Part shown: positions 51,963-60,700 of the stretch, one piece after another
Position numbering within the stretch: position 1 is the stretch's first letter
How the letters are laid out: the number at the start of each line of letters is the position of its first letter
Assembly: GCA_049287025.1 (NCBI GenBank)
Contig: JBAQFA010000051.1
Span: 62,001 to 126,000 of the forward strand
DNA length: 64,000 nt
Reading direction: 5' to 3'
Source of the DNA: UBA11710 sp049287025
GTDB lineage: Bacteria > Patescibacteriota > Patescibacteriia > Magasanikbacterales > UBA922
The notes under the pieces: model-generated
Databases searched by the model: none
Seen by the model: only the letters and a program-made list of their open reading frames with translations
What the model was told of the DNA's origin: nothing
Translations under genes and position numbers: made by a program

Positions 51963-52141
51963 GATCCTGATAGCTGTGGCAGTTCATATCATATCCGCAA
52001 ATATTCATACTTGGGAAACCTATATTTCTCCAGCCTGTGGGCTAGAGGTGCGGTTACCCACCTGATTTTCAGGGGTATGGATATGTCCTGCTTCGGGCTG
52101 ATGGATCTACAAAAGACAATCTTAAAGAGGTTGTTTTTTTA
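51963..52141 (+). ncRNA. Structured small RNA, possibly 6S RNA
   Basis: About 179 bases from promoter to terminator. The closing stem is gatcc (51963-51967) with ggatc (52103-52107). Inside it, gcag/ctgc and catatcc (51990-51996) with ggatatg (52079-52085) extend the rod, and distal hairpins gtggg/cccac and cctga/tcagg follow an open internal region. A rod with a large bubble is the 6S RNA shape, which binds RNA polymerase. A 61-codon frame crossing it has no protein-like features. Another RNA class is possible. Confidence 0.5.
52116..52141 (+). terminator. Terminator of the structured RNA
   Basis: acaatct/aggttgt stem (one G-U), loop taaag, T7. Confidence 0.8.
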
Positions 52142-52143
52142 AC

Positions 52144-52172
52144 TTGACTTTTGTAATTAATTAGTGTATTAT
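52144..52172 (+). promoter_or_regulatory. tRNA-Val promoter
   Basis: TTGACT (52144-52149), 17-base spacer, TATTAT (52167-52172). Confidence 0.75.
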
Positions 52173-52187
52173 ATTTTTGCTTTTTAT

Positions 52188-52261
52188 GGACCCGTAGCTC
52201 AGTTGGTTAGAGCGCTACATTGACATTGTAGAGGTCAGAAGTTCAACTCTTCTCGGGTCTA
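52188..52261 (+). tRNA. tRNA-Val(GAC)
   Basis: Acceptor stem ggacccg/cgggtct (first pair G-U), D arm gctcagttggttagagc, anticodon arm ctaca-ttGACat-tgtag, T arm 'gttcaact'. CCA is not encoded. Downstream lies a damaged second copy. Confidence 0.95.
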
Positions 52262-52367
52262 CAGAGGATGCTCAGTTTCGGCCAAAGGCCGACCAGCCTC
52301 TGGCTGGGGTTAGAGCGTCCCGATTTTACATCGGGAAGGTCAGAAGTTCAACTCTTCTCGGGTCTAC
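52262..52367 (+). pseudogene. Damaged second copy of tRNA-Val with palindromic inserts
   Basis: It contains gctcagtt (52270-52277), ggttagagcg (52308-52317) and the last 31 bases aggtc...ctac (52337-52367), all identical to tRNA-Val. The D loop is split by two perfect hairpins, tcggcc/ggccga and ccagcc/ggctgg (52278-52307). The anticodon arm is replaced by tcccga-ttttaca-tcggga. The 5' acceptor half does not pair with the 3' half, so it should not be functional. Confidence 0.75.
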
Positions 52368-52408
52368 TAGGGCTTTGCTTATACTATGCCCTATAAATAG
52401 TTTACTAC

Positions 52409-52437
52409 TTGAAAAAATTTTATAAGTGTAGTATACT
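52409..52437 (+). promoter_or_regulatory. tRNA-Ile promoter
   Basis: TTGAAA (52409-52414), 17-base spacer, TATACT (52432-52437). Confidence 0.65.
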
Positions 52438-52455
52438 CCTTTTACTTTTTATAAA

Positions 52456-52532
52456 GGGCAATTAGCTCAGTTGGCTAGAGCGCAACACTGATAATGTTGA
52501 GGTCCCAGGTTCGATTCCTGGATTGCCCACCA
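52456..52532 (+). tRNA. tRNA-Ile(GAT)
   Basis: Acceptor gggcaat/attgccc, D arm gctcagttggctagagc, anticodon arm caaca-ctGATaa-tgttg, T arm ggttcgattcc. CCA is encoded (52530-52532). Confidence 0.97.
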
Positions 52533-52560
52533 AACACAGTTGGACAAAACTGTGTTTTAA
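52532..52560 (+). terminator. tRNA-Ile terminator
   Basis: A perfect 10-bp stem aaacacagtt/aactgtgttt, with T4 after. Confidence 0.8.
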
Positions 52561-52608
52561 TTTACAAAAAAGATGCTTAGTAATGAGATTCTCGGAGCGA
52601 AGCGAAGA

Positions 52609-52642
52609 TCCCGATTTTTATCGGGACTGGATTGCCCACCAA
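52609..52642 (+). repeat. Palindrome fused to a copy of the tRNA-Ile 3' end
   Basis: tcccgat/atcggga hairpin (52609-52626) is directly followed by ctggattgcccaccaa (52627-52642), a 16-base exact copy of 52518-52533. The segment to the left (52581-52608) carries 'ctcggagcgaagcgaaga', another repeat-like string. Confidence 0.8.
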
Positions 52643-52643
52643 G

Positions 52644-52666
52644 CCGTCCAAAATAGGACGGTTTTA
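52644..52666 (+). terminator. Terminator-like hairpin
   Basis: ccgtcc/ggacgg stem and T4, directly after the tRNA-end copy. Confidence 0.7.
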
Positions 52667-52720
52667 AATTTGATTTTTTTGGGAAATAGGTATATAATTG
52701 ATTTTACATTAATTTATTTT

Positions 52721-53359
52721 ATGATACTAAATCTTACAGAAAAACAAAAGGCTGAAGAAGATGGAGAGGAAGAGTCTTTACCGATTGTAAGTGAGACAGA
52801 AAAGGGTTTTTTGGCTAAAACCAGTCTTTTCTTTTTGGAGTTAATCAAGATTGTCATCTTGGCGGCAATTACCATTGGTTTGGTACGTTATTTTTTGTTC
52901 AAACCATTTTATGTAAAAGGTCAATCAATGGAACCAAATTTTTATGAAAGTGACTACCTTATTATAGATGAGTTATCTTATCGTTTTCGTGAACCCGAGC
53001 GGGGGGAGGTTATTGTTTTTCGCGCTCCCGTAGATAAAAAAGAATTTTACTTGAAAAGAATTTTAGGCTTGCCTGGTGAGAGAGTGAAGGTTGGTGATGG
53101 TAAAGTCGTGGTTTATAACAATGATTATCCCCAAGGAATTTTAGTGGATGAATATTATTTGACCGAAAGCACACCTGGTTCAACTATGACTACTTTAGGA
53201 TCAGATCAATATTTTGTAATGGGGGATAATCGTGATGCCAGTTATGATTCACGTCGGTTTGGTCCGATTGACAAAAATGACGTTGTTGGACGCGCTTGGG
53301 TGAGAGGTTGGCCATTTACTCGAGTAGGTAAGTTGGGCACGCCTGAATATAATTTTTAG
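52721..53359 (+). CDS. lepB: Signal peptidase I
   Basis: 212 residues from ATG 52721; the frame is open further up to 52523 but that part runs through tRNA terminator and repeat sequence. One membrane helix (about 38-58). Catalytic Ser69 is in 'GQSMEPNF', Lys112 in 'FYLKRILGLPGE', and 'GDNRDASYDSRRFGPI' is complete. It removes signal peptides at the outer face of the membrane and would serve the many secreted proteins of this window. Confidence 0.96.
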   Translation: MILNLTEKQKAEEDGEEESLPIVSETEKGFLAKTSLFFLELIKIVILAAITIGLVRYFLFKPFYVKGQSMEPNFYESDYLIIDELSYRFREPERGEVIVFRAPVDKKEFYLKRILGLPGERVKVGDGKVVVYNNDYPQGILVDEYYLTESTPGSTMTTLGSDQYFVMGDNRDASYDSRRFGPIDKNDVVGRAWVRGWPFTRVGKLGTPEYNF

Positions 53360-53383
53360 ATTATAAATTTTTAAAAGATATTT

Positions 53384-54802
53384 ATGCTAACAAAAAATAA
53401 AAAAACTGCAATTAAAAAAAAGAAAATCATATCACCGAAGAAGGTTGAAAATAAAGTTACTGTAAATTTGGAAGAAAAAAATGATGAAATTGTTGAAGGG
53501 ATTAAAACTGCCAAAGGTAAAGTTTTGTCTTTACTGAGAGGTTTTAAAGATATTCTTCCAAAGGAAGATAATTATTGGAAAACAATTCGTCATTCGGCTG
53601 AAGATTTGGCCGAAGCCTATGGCTATAAATGGATTGAAACACCGATTGTAGAAGAAGCGGGTTTGTTTATTAGATCAATTGGTAAAGGTACAGATGTCGT
53701 GGATAAGGAAATGTATGTGTTTGAAGATACTGATGGTGATAAAATTTGTCTTCGACCAGAAGCCACAGCTTCAGTTGCTCGAGCTTATATTTTACATGGT
53801 ATGCATTCTTTGCCTCAGCCGGTAAAGGTGTGGTATTTAGGACCAATGTTTCGCCATGACCGACCACAGGCTGGCCGATATAGAGAATTTCACCAGTTTA
53901 GTTGTGAGACTCTAGGGGTAAAAGACCCAGTCGTAGATGCCGAATTAATTGCGGTGGCTTATAATTTTTTAAAAGATCTAAATATTAGTTCAGTGGTTTA
54001 TATCAATAGTATTGGCACTTTGGCAGATAGACAAAATTATATTGTAGAATTAGTTGGTTATTTGCGAGCCAAGAGAAGCTATTTGTGTGAGGAATGTAAA
54101 AAAAGAATAAATAAAAATCCATTGCGGGTTTTGGATTGTAAAAATCCTGATTGCAAAACTATTTTGGAAGAAGTGCCCCAGATTATAGACTGGTTAAGTG
54201 ATGAATCTAGAAATTTTTTCATGAAAGTTTTGGAATATTTGGATGATCTTAATATTCCTTATGAATTAAAACCAACTTTGGTACGTGGACTAGATTATTA
54301 TACTGATACCGTTTTTGAATTATATAAAGAAAGTGGCGAAGAGGGAGCCCAAAGCGCTCTTGGTGGTGGTGGTCGTTATGATGGTTTGGTGGCTGAATTA
54401 GGTGGTAAAGAATCAGTTCCGGGTTGTGGTTTTTCTCTAGGTCTAGAAAGAATTGTAAATGTTTTGAAAGAACAACAACAGGCGAGTGGTATTGAATATC
54501 AAGAAACTAATAAATTTTATTTTGCTCAGCTTGGTGAACAGGCTAGACGTAAGACTTTAAAAATATTAGAAGAATTACGTTTGAATGGAATTGTCGTAAA
54601 GCATAATTTGGCCAAGACTGCCTTGAAGGCACAGTTGGAATTGGCCAACAAATACAAAGCTGATTACACTTTGATTTTGGGTCAAAAAGAAGTTCAGGAT
54701 GGTACAATTATTATTCGTGATATGGAGTCGGGAATTCAGGAAATTATTGATCAAAAGAAATTGGTTCCAGCTATAAAAAAGAAATTGGAGAAAATGAACT
54801 AG
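53384..54802 (+). CDS. hisS: Histidyl-tRNA synthetase
   Basis: 472 residues; a Lys-rich extension of about 45 residues precedes the normal start 'GFKDILPKEDNYW'. Class II motifs: 'RPEATASVARAY' (motif 2 region), 'MFRHDRPQAGRYREFHQF', the His-specific 'LVRGLDYYTDTVFE', 'GGGGRYDGL' and 'GCGFSLGLERI' (motif 3), then the C-terminal anticodon-binding domain. Typical HisRS is about 420 residues. Confidence 0.97.
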   Translation: MLTKNKKTAIKKKKIISPKKVENKVTVNLEEKNDEIVEGIKTAKGKVLSLLRGFKDILPKEDNYWKTIRHSAEDLAEAYGYKWIETPIVEEAGLFIRSIGKGTDVVDKEMYVFEDTDGDKICLRPEATASVARAYILHGMHSLPQPVKVWYLGPMFRHDRPQAGRYREFHQFSCETLGVKDPVVDAELIAVAYNFLKDLNISSVVYINSIGTLADRQNYIVELVGYLRAKRSYLCEECKKRINKNPLRVLDCKNPDCKTILEEVPQIIDWLSDESRNFFMKVLEYLDDLNIPYELKPTLVRGLDYYTDTVFELYKESGEEGAQSALGGGGRYDGLVAELGGKESVPGCGFSLGLERIVNVLKEQQQASGIEYQETNKFYFAQLGEQARRKTLKILEELRLNGIVVKHNLAKTALKAQLELANKYKADYTLILGQKEVQDGTIIIRDMESGIQEIIDQKKLVPAIKKKLEKMN

Positions 54803-54807
54803 TTTAT

Positions 54808-54836
54808 TTGACTTTTGGCTAGAACTAGTGTATTAT
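54808..54836 (+). promoter_or_regulatory. rpsU promoter
   Basis: TTGACT (54808-54813), 17-base spacer, TATTAT (54831-54836). Confidence 0.75.
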
Positions 54837-54869
54837 TAAAACAAGATTAATTTATCTAATTTTATTCAC

Positions 54870-54878
54870 AGGAGGTGA
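54870..54878 (+). promoter_or_regulatory. Perfect Shine-Dalgarno sequence of rpsU
   Basis: AGGAGGTGA, nine bases complementary to the 16S anti-SD, 6 bases before the ATG. Almost no other gene in the window has such a site. Confidence 0.9.
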
Positions 54879-54884
54879 ATAAGT

Positions 54885-55130
54885 ATGTCAGAAATAAAAC
54901 GTAAAAAAGGTGAATCCTTTGAAGCTTTTATGCGCCGAATTAAACGGCGTTGGCAACAGTCCGGTAAATTGTTACAGGCTCGTAAAATCCAATACGTCCA
55001 ACCTACCTTGAGCAAGAACATGCAAAAGAAGCATACCGTAAAAAAGTTGCAAATGGTTTCAAAAATGAATTATCTGCGTAAAATTGGTCGTTTACCAGAA
55101 GAAGAAGAAAAATTCACTAAAAGAAAATAA
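54885..55130 (+). CDS. rpsU: 30S ribosomal protein S21
   Basis: 81 residues, very basic: 'GESFEAFMRRIKRRWQQSG' is the S21 core. Longer than the classic 70 residues, with a Lys/Gln-rich tail. S21 sits near the 16S 3' end, close to the anti-SD. The perfect SD upstream points to autogenous control as proposed for Bacteroidota. It has its own promoter and lies 5 bp before yqeY. Confidence 0.93.
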   Translation: MSEIKRKKGESFEAFMRRIKRRWQQSGKLLQARKIQYVQPTLSKNMQKKHTVKKLQMVSKMNYLRKIGRLPEEEEKFTKRK

Positions 55131-55135
55131 ACTTT

Positions 55136-55579
55136 ATGTCTTTGCGTGATGTAATTCAGGAGGCGCAAAAACAAGCTATGAAAGAACGCAAAGAGAAAAC
55201 CTTATCTACTTTGCGTCTTTTGTGGTCACAAATTAGAAATACCGAGATTGATAAAAAAAGCGATCTGACTGATAGTGAAATTTTGGATGTGATCAAACGG
55301 CAAGTTAAACAATTAAAAGATTCATTAAAAGATTTTGAACGGGGCGGTCGACAAGATTTGATCATGGGTGTAAATGAAGAAGTGAATTTGCTAGAAAGTT
55401 ATTTGCCAGCGCAAATGGGAGATGAAGAACTCAAAAAAATAACTGAAGAAGTTTTGCAAAAAAATAATATTACTGAAACAAAAGATATAGGAAAAGCGAT
55501 TGGCCTCGTGATGAAAGAAATTAATGGTGGGGCAGACGGTAATCGAGTGCGCGAGTTGATCAGTCAAATTCTAAAATAA
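55136..55579 (+). CDS. GatB/YqeY-domain protein
   Basis: 147 residues, helical: 'AMKERKEKTLSTLRLLWSQI', 'DVIKRQVKQLKDSL' and 'GKAIGLVMKEINGGADG' match the YqeY family, which resembles the tail domain of GatB and may bind tRNA. rpsU-yqeY is a common bacterial gene pair, which supports the call. Start ATG 55136 without SD. Confidence 0.92.
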   Translation: MSLRDVIQEAQKQAMKERKEKTLSTLRLLWSQIRNTEIDKKSDLTDSEILDVIKRQVKQLKDSLKDFERGGRQDLIMGVNEEVNLLESYLPAQMGDEELKKITEEVLQKNNITETKDIGKAIGLVMKEINGGADGNRVRELISQILK

Positions 55580-55610
55580 ATAAAAAAATTAATTCTTGTC
55601 CCTGGTTTCC

Positions 55611-57716
55611 ATGCTGACTAGGACTGACAAAAAATTAAATTGGTTAAAAAGAACTACCACATTGTTTGCGGTTATTTTTATGGTAGTTTTTTTGTTTGCT
55701 TTTTTGCAACCGACCTCTGCTCAAGGAGTAATACAAGGTGGCAATGAAAATACTGATACTCTTGGTATAGAAACTATTGATCAAAATATTGGTTTGACTG
55801 GTATGGACATAAGATTAGTAGCGGTCAAAATCATTCGGGCAGTTTTAGGTTTACTTGGTATTATTGTTTTGGGTTTAGTTTTATATGCAGGTTATACTAT
55901 TATGACCTCAGGTGGTAATGAAGAAAAAGTTCAACAAGGTAAAAAGATCTTGATCAATGCGGTAATTGGTCTCATAATTATAATGTCTGCCTTTGCTATA
56001 GTACAATTTATTATTAATATGCTTAGTGGCAATGGCGGTAGATTTGGAAATGATAATAGTTCTCGTCCAAGAATTGAGACTTTTGCTGGCAGTGGGTCAC
56101 TGGGCAAAATAATCCGTGATCATTACCCAATGCGAGGGCAAACTGGAGTAAAAAGAAATACAAAAGTAATGATTACTTTTGCCGATGCAATTGACCCGAG
56201 TACCATAATAGAAAATACTAACAATACTTGCTGGGCTCCAGATGGTTCCCCAACATCCACTTGTCCTACTGGAGCAGTTCCATATTATGGTGATTGTTTG
56301 GTGCGAGCAGATTTTGATTGGGGGAGAGATTGTGATCATCTAATTTCCAACAATTTAATTATTTATAAAACAGATGATACAACCAAGACTCCGGTAGAGT
56401 CGGCTGCTATGACGACTTATAATGCTGATAGAGATGCTTTTACTTTTGTATTCAAGCCACTTTCCCCATTAGGTAGTGATGAGGGAGACGTGTGGTATAC
56501 AGTGACTTTGGATAATGATATAAAAAGAAAAACAGGTGAAGGTGCTTTTGATAGTCAATTTTATAAATATTATACGTGGCAATTTCAAACTGATACAGGA
56601 TTTGATTTCACACCACCATATGTAGTAAGTGTTGATCCAGTGGCAACTGATAATAATATTTCAAAAAATACTATTATACAGATTATGTTTAATGAAGCGA
56701 TGGATCCGACAGCGGTACAAGGAGTTTTGGACGGTACTGGTTTATTTAATAATTTAGTTTTTCATAGTGTGAGTATAACTGGTGAGTGGCAAGTGTCCAA
56801 TGGTTACACAACCGTAGAATTTGTTTCAGACCAACCGTGTGGCATAAATAGTTGTGGCGGAACAATTTATTGTTTGCAATTGGATTGTTCGCCAATAGAC
56901 ACAGATTGTTCAGAAGATTTTCAAACACTTATTCGTACAGCCGCGAAGTTGTCTGGAGGGCAATCATTTGAAGCTCTGCCTTTTTCTGGAGTTATGGATG
57001 CCGCTGGCAATGCTCTAGATGGCAATGAAGATGATATAGCTCAGACTAAGCCACCTATGCCAGGCACAATGGAGGAGAGAGCAGTTATTGGGCTTGGTGA
57101 AGAGACAGCTGACAACTATTTGTGGTCTTATAACGTAAAAAATAAAATTGATAATATATCACCCTATGTCCAAAAAGTTTATCCTGGGTTAGACGAAGGG
57201 TCGGTGTCAAAAGACGCTGTAGTAGAAATTAATTTTAGTCGAAAAATGCGTTCGTATAATTTTAGTGATATCCAATTGGACCAACACCCTGATGTTGTAG
57301 ATGATTTAAATATTGATTTTGCTTTTTGGGTCAGATCAATTGTTAGTGAAAATAATAAAACAATTGGAAGAATATATAATAGTAGTGGTTTTGGTTCTAA
57401 TGGAGCTAATTTTTATTATTTTCCTCAAGTGCCAAGTAGTATCGTAAGTACAAATTTTAATTGTTTGTACCCTGGTCGGGGTCCAGTCAGATCACCATCG
57501 GATATTAATTTTTCTCCCACTTGTGTTGTTGGTGAATATGACGAAAATGGTAATCCGATTGCATCGTCAATTCAAAATTGTGTGAATGTTAGTAACGTTA
57601 GTTCAACTATAGATACTGGCTGTATTGATGTTAGTGATGTAAATGTACAGGCAACTGATTCAGTGACTAGTTGTTTAAATTATCTTCAACGACTTGATGT
57701 TAGTCCAATTTTTTAA
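55611..57716 (+). CDS. Surface protein with VirB2-like anchor and Ig-like domains
   Basis: 701 residues from ATG 55611 (an alternative TTG is at 55596). After a signal segment, two membrane helices with 'GYTIMTSGGNEEKVQQGKKI' between them resemble the small VirB2/TrbC-type pilin proteins of CPR bacteria. Then three SbsA-like Ig domains start near residues 165, 335 and 515, each with 'I.F...MDP' or 'INFSRKM' phrases. The sequence stops after 'SPIF' within a Cys-rich part. The next gene has the same anchor, 7 bp later. Confidence 0.75.
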   Translation: MLTRTDKKLNWLKRTTTLFAVIFMVVFLFAFLQPTSAQGVIQGGNENTDTLGIETIDQNIGLTGMDIRLVAVKIIRAVLGLLGIIVLGLVLYAGYTIMTSGGNEEKVQQGKKILINAVIGLIIIMSAFAIVQFIINMLSGNGGRFGNDNSSRPRIETFAGSGSLGKIIRDHYPMRGQTGVKRNTKVMITFADAIDPSTIIENTNNTCWAPDGSPTSTCPTGAVPYYGDCLVRADFDWGRDCDHLISNNLIIYKTDDTTKTPVESAAMTTYNADRDAFTFVFKPLSPLGSDEGDVWYTVTLDNDIKRKTGEGAFDSQFYKYYTWQFQTDTGFDFTPPYVVSVDPVATDNNISKNTIIQIMFNEAMDPTAVQGVLDGTGLFNNLVFHSVSITGEWQVSNGYTTVEFVSDQPCGINSCGGTIYCLQLDCSPIDTDCSEDFQTLIRTAAKLSGGQSFEALPFSGVMDAAGNALDGNEDDIAQTKPPMPGTMEERAVIGLGEETADNYLWSYNVKNKIDNISPYVQKVYPGLDEGSVSKDAVVEINFSRKMRSYNFSDIQLDQHPDVVDDLNIDFAFWVRSIVSENNKTIGRIYNSSGFGSNGANFYYFPQVPSSIVSTNFNCLYPGRGPVRSPSDINFSPTCVVGEYDENGNPIASSIQNCVNVSNVSSTIDTGCIDVSDVNVQATDSVTSCLNYLQRLDVSPIF

Positions 57717-57723
57717 TTAGTTT

Positions 57724-60700
57724 ATGAAAGGTTTAAAAAGCAAAATTTTATTTAGTTTCTTAATTGCAGTTTTTTTAATTGGAGGCTTTTTGTGTGTTTC
57801 TAATTTTGCTTTGGCTCAAACAGATACTTTGGGTTTAAACTCAGTTGGCGATAATATTGCCTTAGCTGGGACTGATATTAGAGTAATTGTTGTTAAAATA
57901 ATCCGAGCTCTTTTGGGGTTATTGGGGATCATTGCTTTGGTAATAGTTTTGTATGGTGGCTACGTATATATGACTTCGGGCGGTAATGAAGAAGAAATTG
58001 GTAAAGCAAAAAAGATTTTGATAAACGGTGTAATTGGATTAATAATTATTTTCTCGGCTTTTGCGATTGTCCAATTTGTTTTGAACAAATTGGCCGATGC
58101 TACTGGTCTTAATGATAATAATATATCCAAACTTTGTTCTGATCCAAATTATGCTGTATTACATCATGACCAATGTTATCCAGATAATTGGTGTCAAGAT
58201 CTAACTGATTGTTGTGAAAAAAATAGTTTTGTTGTAAAGAGTATTACCCCAAACACTGATTCCACTAATATGAATAATGTGTTGGTTAGAGTAGTGTTTA
58301 GTGGTCGTATTCAGTATAATTCTGGTGATGTAAAAATTTATAAAAGTGGTAAAGACATTTCTACTGATTTTGAGTTTAGTGTGGTAGGTTCTAGTAGTAA
58401 AGACGAAAATTCAGTGATTGAGGCTAGATATAATGGTCAAGAAGTCTGTGATGAAGGTGGAAAATGTCTGCCGTCTGGTGAATATAAGGTAGTTGTTAGC
58501 CCTGACATAAAGGATCTGTCAGGTAGACAAATAACCAAAGATACGGCTTGTGGCACCTATTTCTTAGAAGCCAGTTTCCAAGTTAATACAGGGGAGTTTG
58601 CTGGTTATTATCATTTAGATGGTACAACTAGTAGTTTGTATATTACACCGAATACAGTTCATCCTTTGTTAAATGACAAAGTGACAGTGGGGGTATGGGT
58701 AAAAGTAAATGGTCCAGCTATAGATAGTTGGGTAGATGCTACGAGTGGTAAGACTGTAACATCTACAGCGGGTTGGGTTATATCCAGCGAAGGTTTTGGA
58801 GTAGAGTTGATGGCCAATCTTAATGCTAGTAATACTGTCAATATAGCTGGTGGAATTATGGATGCAATTGATCCAATAGTTTCGAATGGAAAAGGTGGAT
58901 ACTCGTCTCATCCCAGAACTAATACTACAGTGGTGACAGATAAAAAGGTAAATGAGTGGTTTTATGTGTCAATGACTTATGATGGTAGTATTATAAAATT
59001 ATATATTAATGGTGAATTTAAAAAATCAGTTGTTCAGACCGGTCCGATAAAACAATCTAAAACAAGATTTAGTATTGGGTCTTTGGATAATTTACGTTAT
59101 AATTTTAATGGTGACGTGGATGAAGTTCATGTTTATAATAAAGTTTTAACGCCTCAACAGATAACACAAAATTATAGTGGCGGTCTTGGTCGGTTGGATC
59201 ATTTTAGTTTAGTTCAAGACGGTATTATCCTAAATTTACATTTTGACAAGACTGATGATTTGACAGATTATTCTACCTATAAACATGTAGTGAAAAATAA
59301 TAATGCAATTTGGGTAAATGCTACTACTGAACCAGGTGTTGATAAAGGAATAAAAAAAGATATAACGCCACCTAATTTAGAAAATATTATTATTGATGGT
59401 AAAGTGTCTAGTAATGGTCAATTGTATCGAGGTCGAACTTATAGTTTTAAAACTAGACTATCTGACAACAGTGGGGCGGGTTTGGTGCGTTTTTCATTAG
59501 ACAAAATAAAGTCTGGTGATGTTTTGGAACGAAATTTAAATTCTTATGGTGGACCTAGAATAAATAGGGTAGGTGGTTCTGATGCTCCACCGAGTAATAA
59601 ATATGATTATCACTATGCACTATATTTACCTTTGGTTTCCACGGCTCTACAAGATTACCAAGTGACTTTGGAAGGTTGGGATATTGATAGTAATAGTACG
59701 ATTGTGACTACTACGTTTAGAGTAATTGGTGAACATTGTGACAATGAAGTGCAAGATGGTGATGAAACAGGTGTGGATGTGGGTGGTTCTTGCGGTCCAG
59801 GTAGAGATGGTGCTTGTAAAAATGATATTGACTGTGCTCCAAATTATAAGTGTGTAAATAATTTTTGTGTACCTAGTCCATTGATTACTGATGTTTTGCC
59901 AATGCGAGGTGCAGGTGGTAATTGGGTCACAATTCTTGGTAAAAATTTTGGTGATAGTGGAAAAGTGTATTTTGGAGCAGACACAGTTGGTAATGCTCAA
60001 TATAATGGTCCATGGAATTGGTCTGAAGTTAGTCTGGTTGATTGTGGTGGTTATGATACTTGGCATAATAGTTGGATAATTTTTGAAGTACCAGAAGGAG
60101 TAATAAATGATTTGTATAATATTAAAGTAGAGAGGGCTGATAATGGTTTATCTGATACTACTAGGGATAATATTGGCCCAAGACCAAATGAAATTGGTTT
60201 GTTTGTAAAAAATGATACTAAGAGTCCAGGGTTGTGCCAAGTTGGAGTAGACATAAATGATAATGATATCCCATATGGAGCAGTTGTGGCCACAAGAAAT
60301 ACCCCAATATTTTTGGTTGGTAAGTCATTTGGTGATACTACCAAATCTGGTAGAGCGGTAATGTTTGGTGGTTCTTATGATGCTCTCCAAGGGAAATTAA
60401 CTGGGGGACTTCAAGCTCTGATACAGACCAATGGTTGGAATGATGCTCGGATTAATTCTTTTGTTCCTAGGAATTCTCAATATGGTAAACAGTCAGTTTA
60501 TGTGACAGTTGATGGTCAGGCTAGCAATGGTTTACCATTTACAGTGGTAGATAAAGATGGTTTGTCTGAGCATACCCCAGTGATTGAAGAGATTAGTCCA
60601 ACCTCCACTACGCCTGGCAGTTTAATAACTATTTTTGGTAAAAATTTTGGTGACATGCCAGGTAATATTTTTGTGGCCAAAACTAAAGCTGATGCTTTGA

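Noticed and set aside
51957..52142. 61-codon frame over the structured RNA
   Set aside because: Its start would be upstream of the predicted transcript start, and the sequence folds as RNA with its own terminator.
52605..52630. Intact second tRNA-Ile gene
   Set aside because: Only the last 16 bases match; there are no D, anticodon or 5' acceptor parts.
52523..52720. 66-codon upstream extension of lepB
   Set aside because: It runs through the tRNA-Ile end, its terminator and the palindromic repeat, and LepB similarity begins only after 52721.
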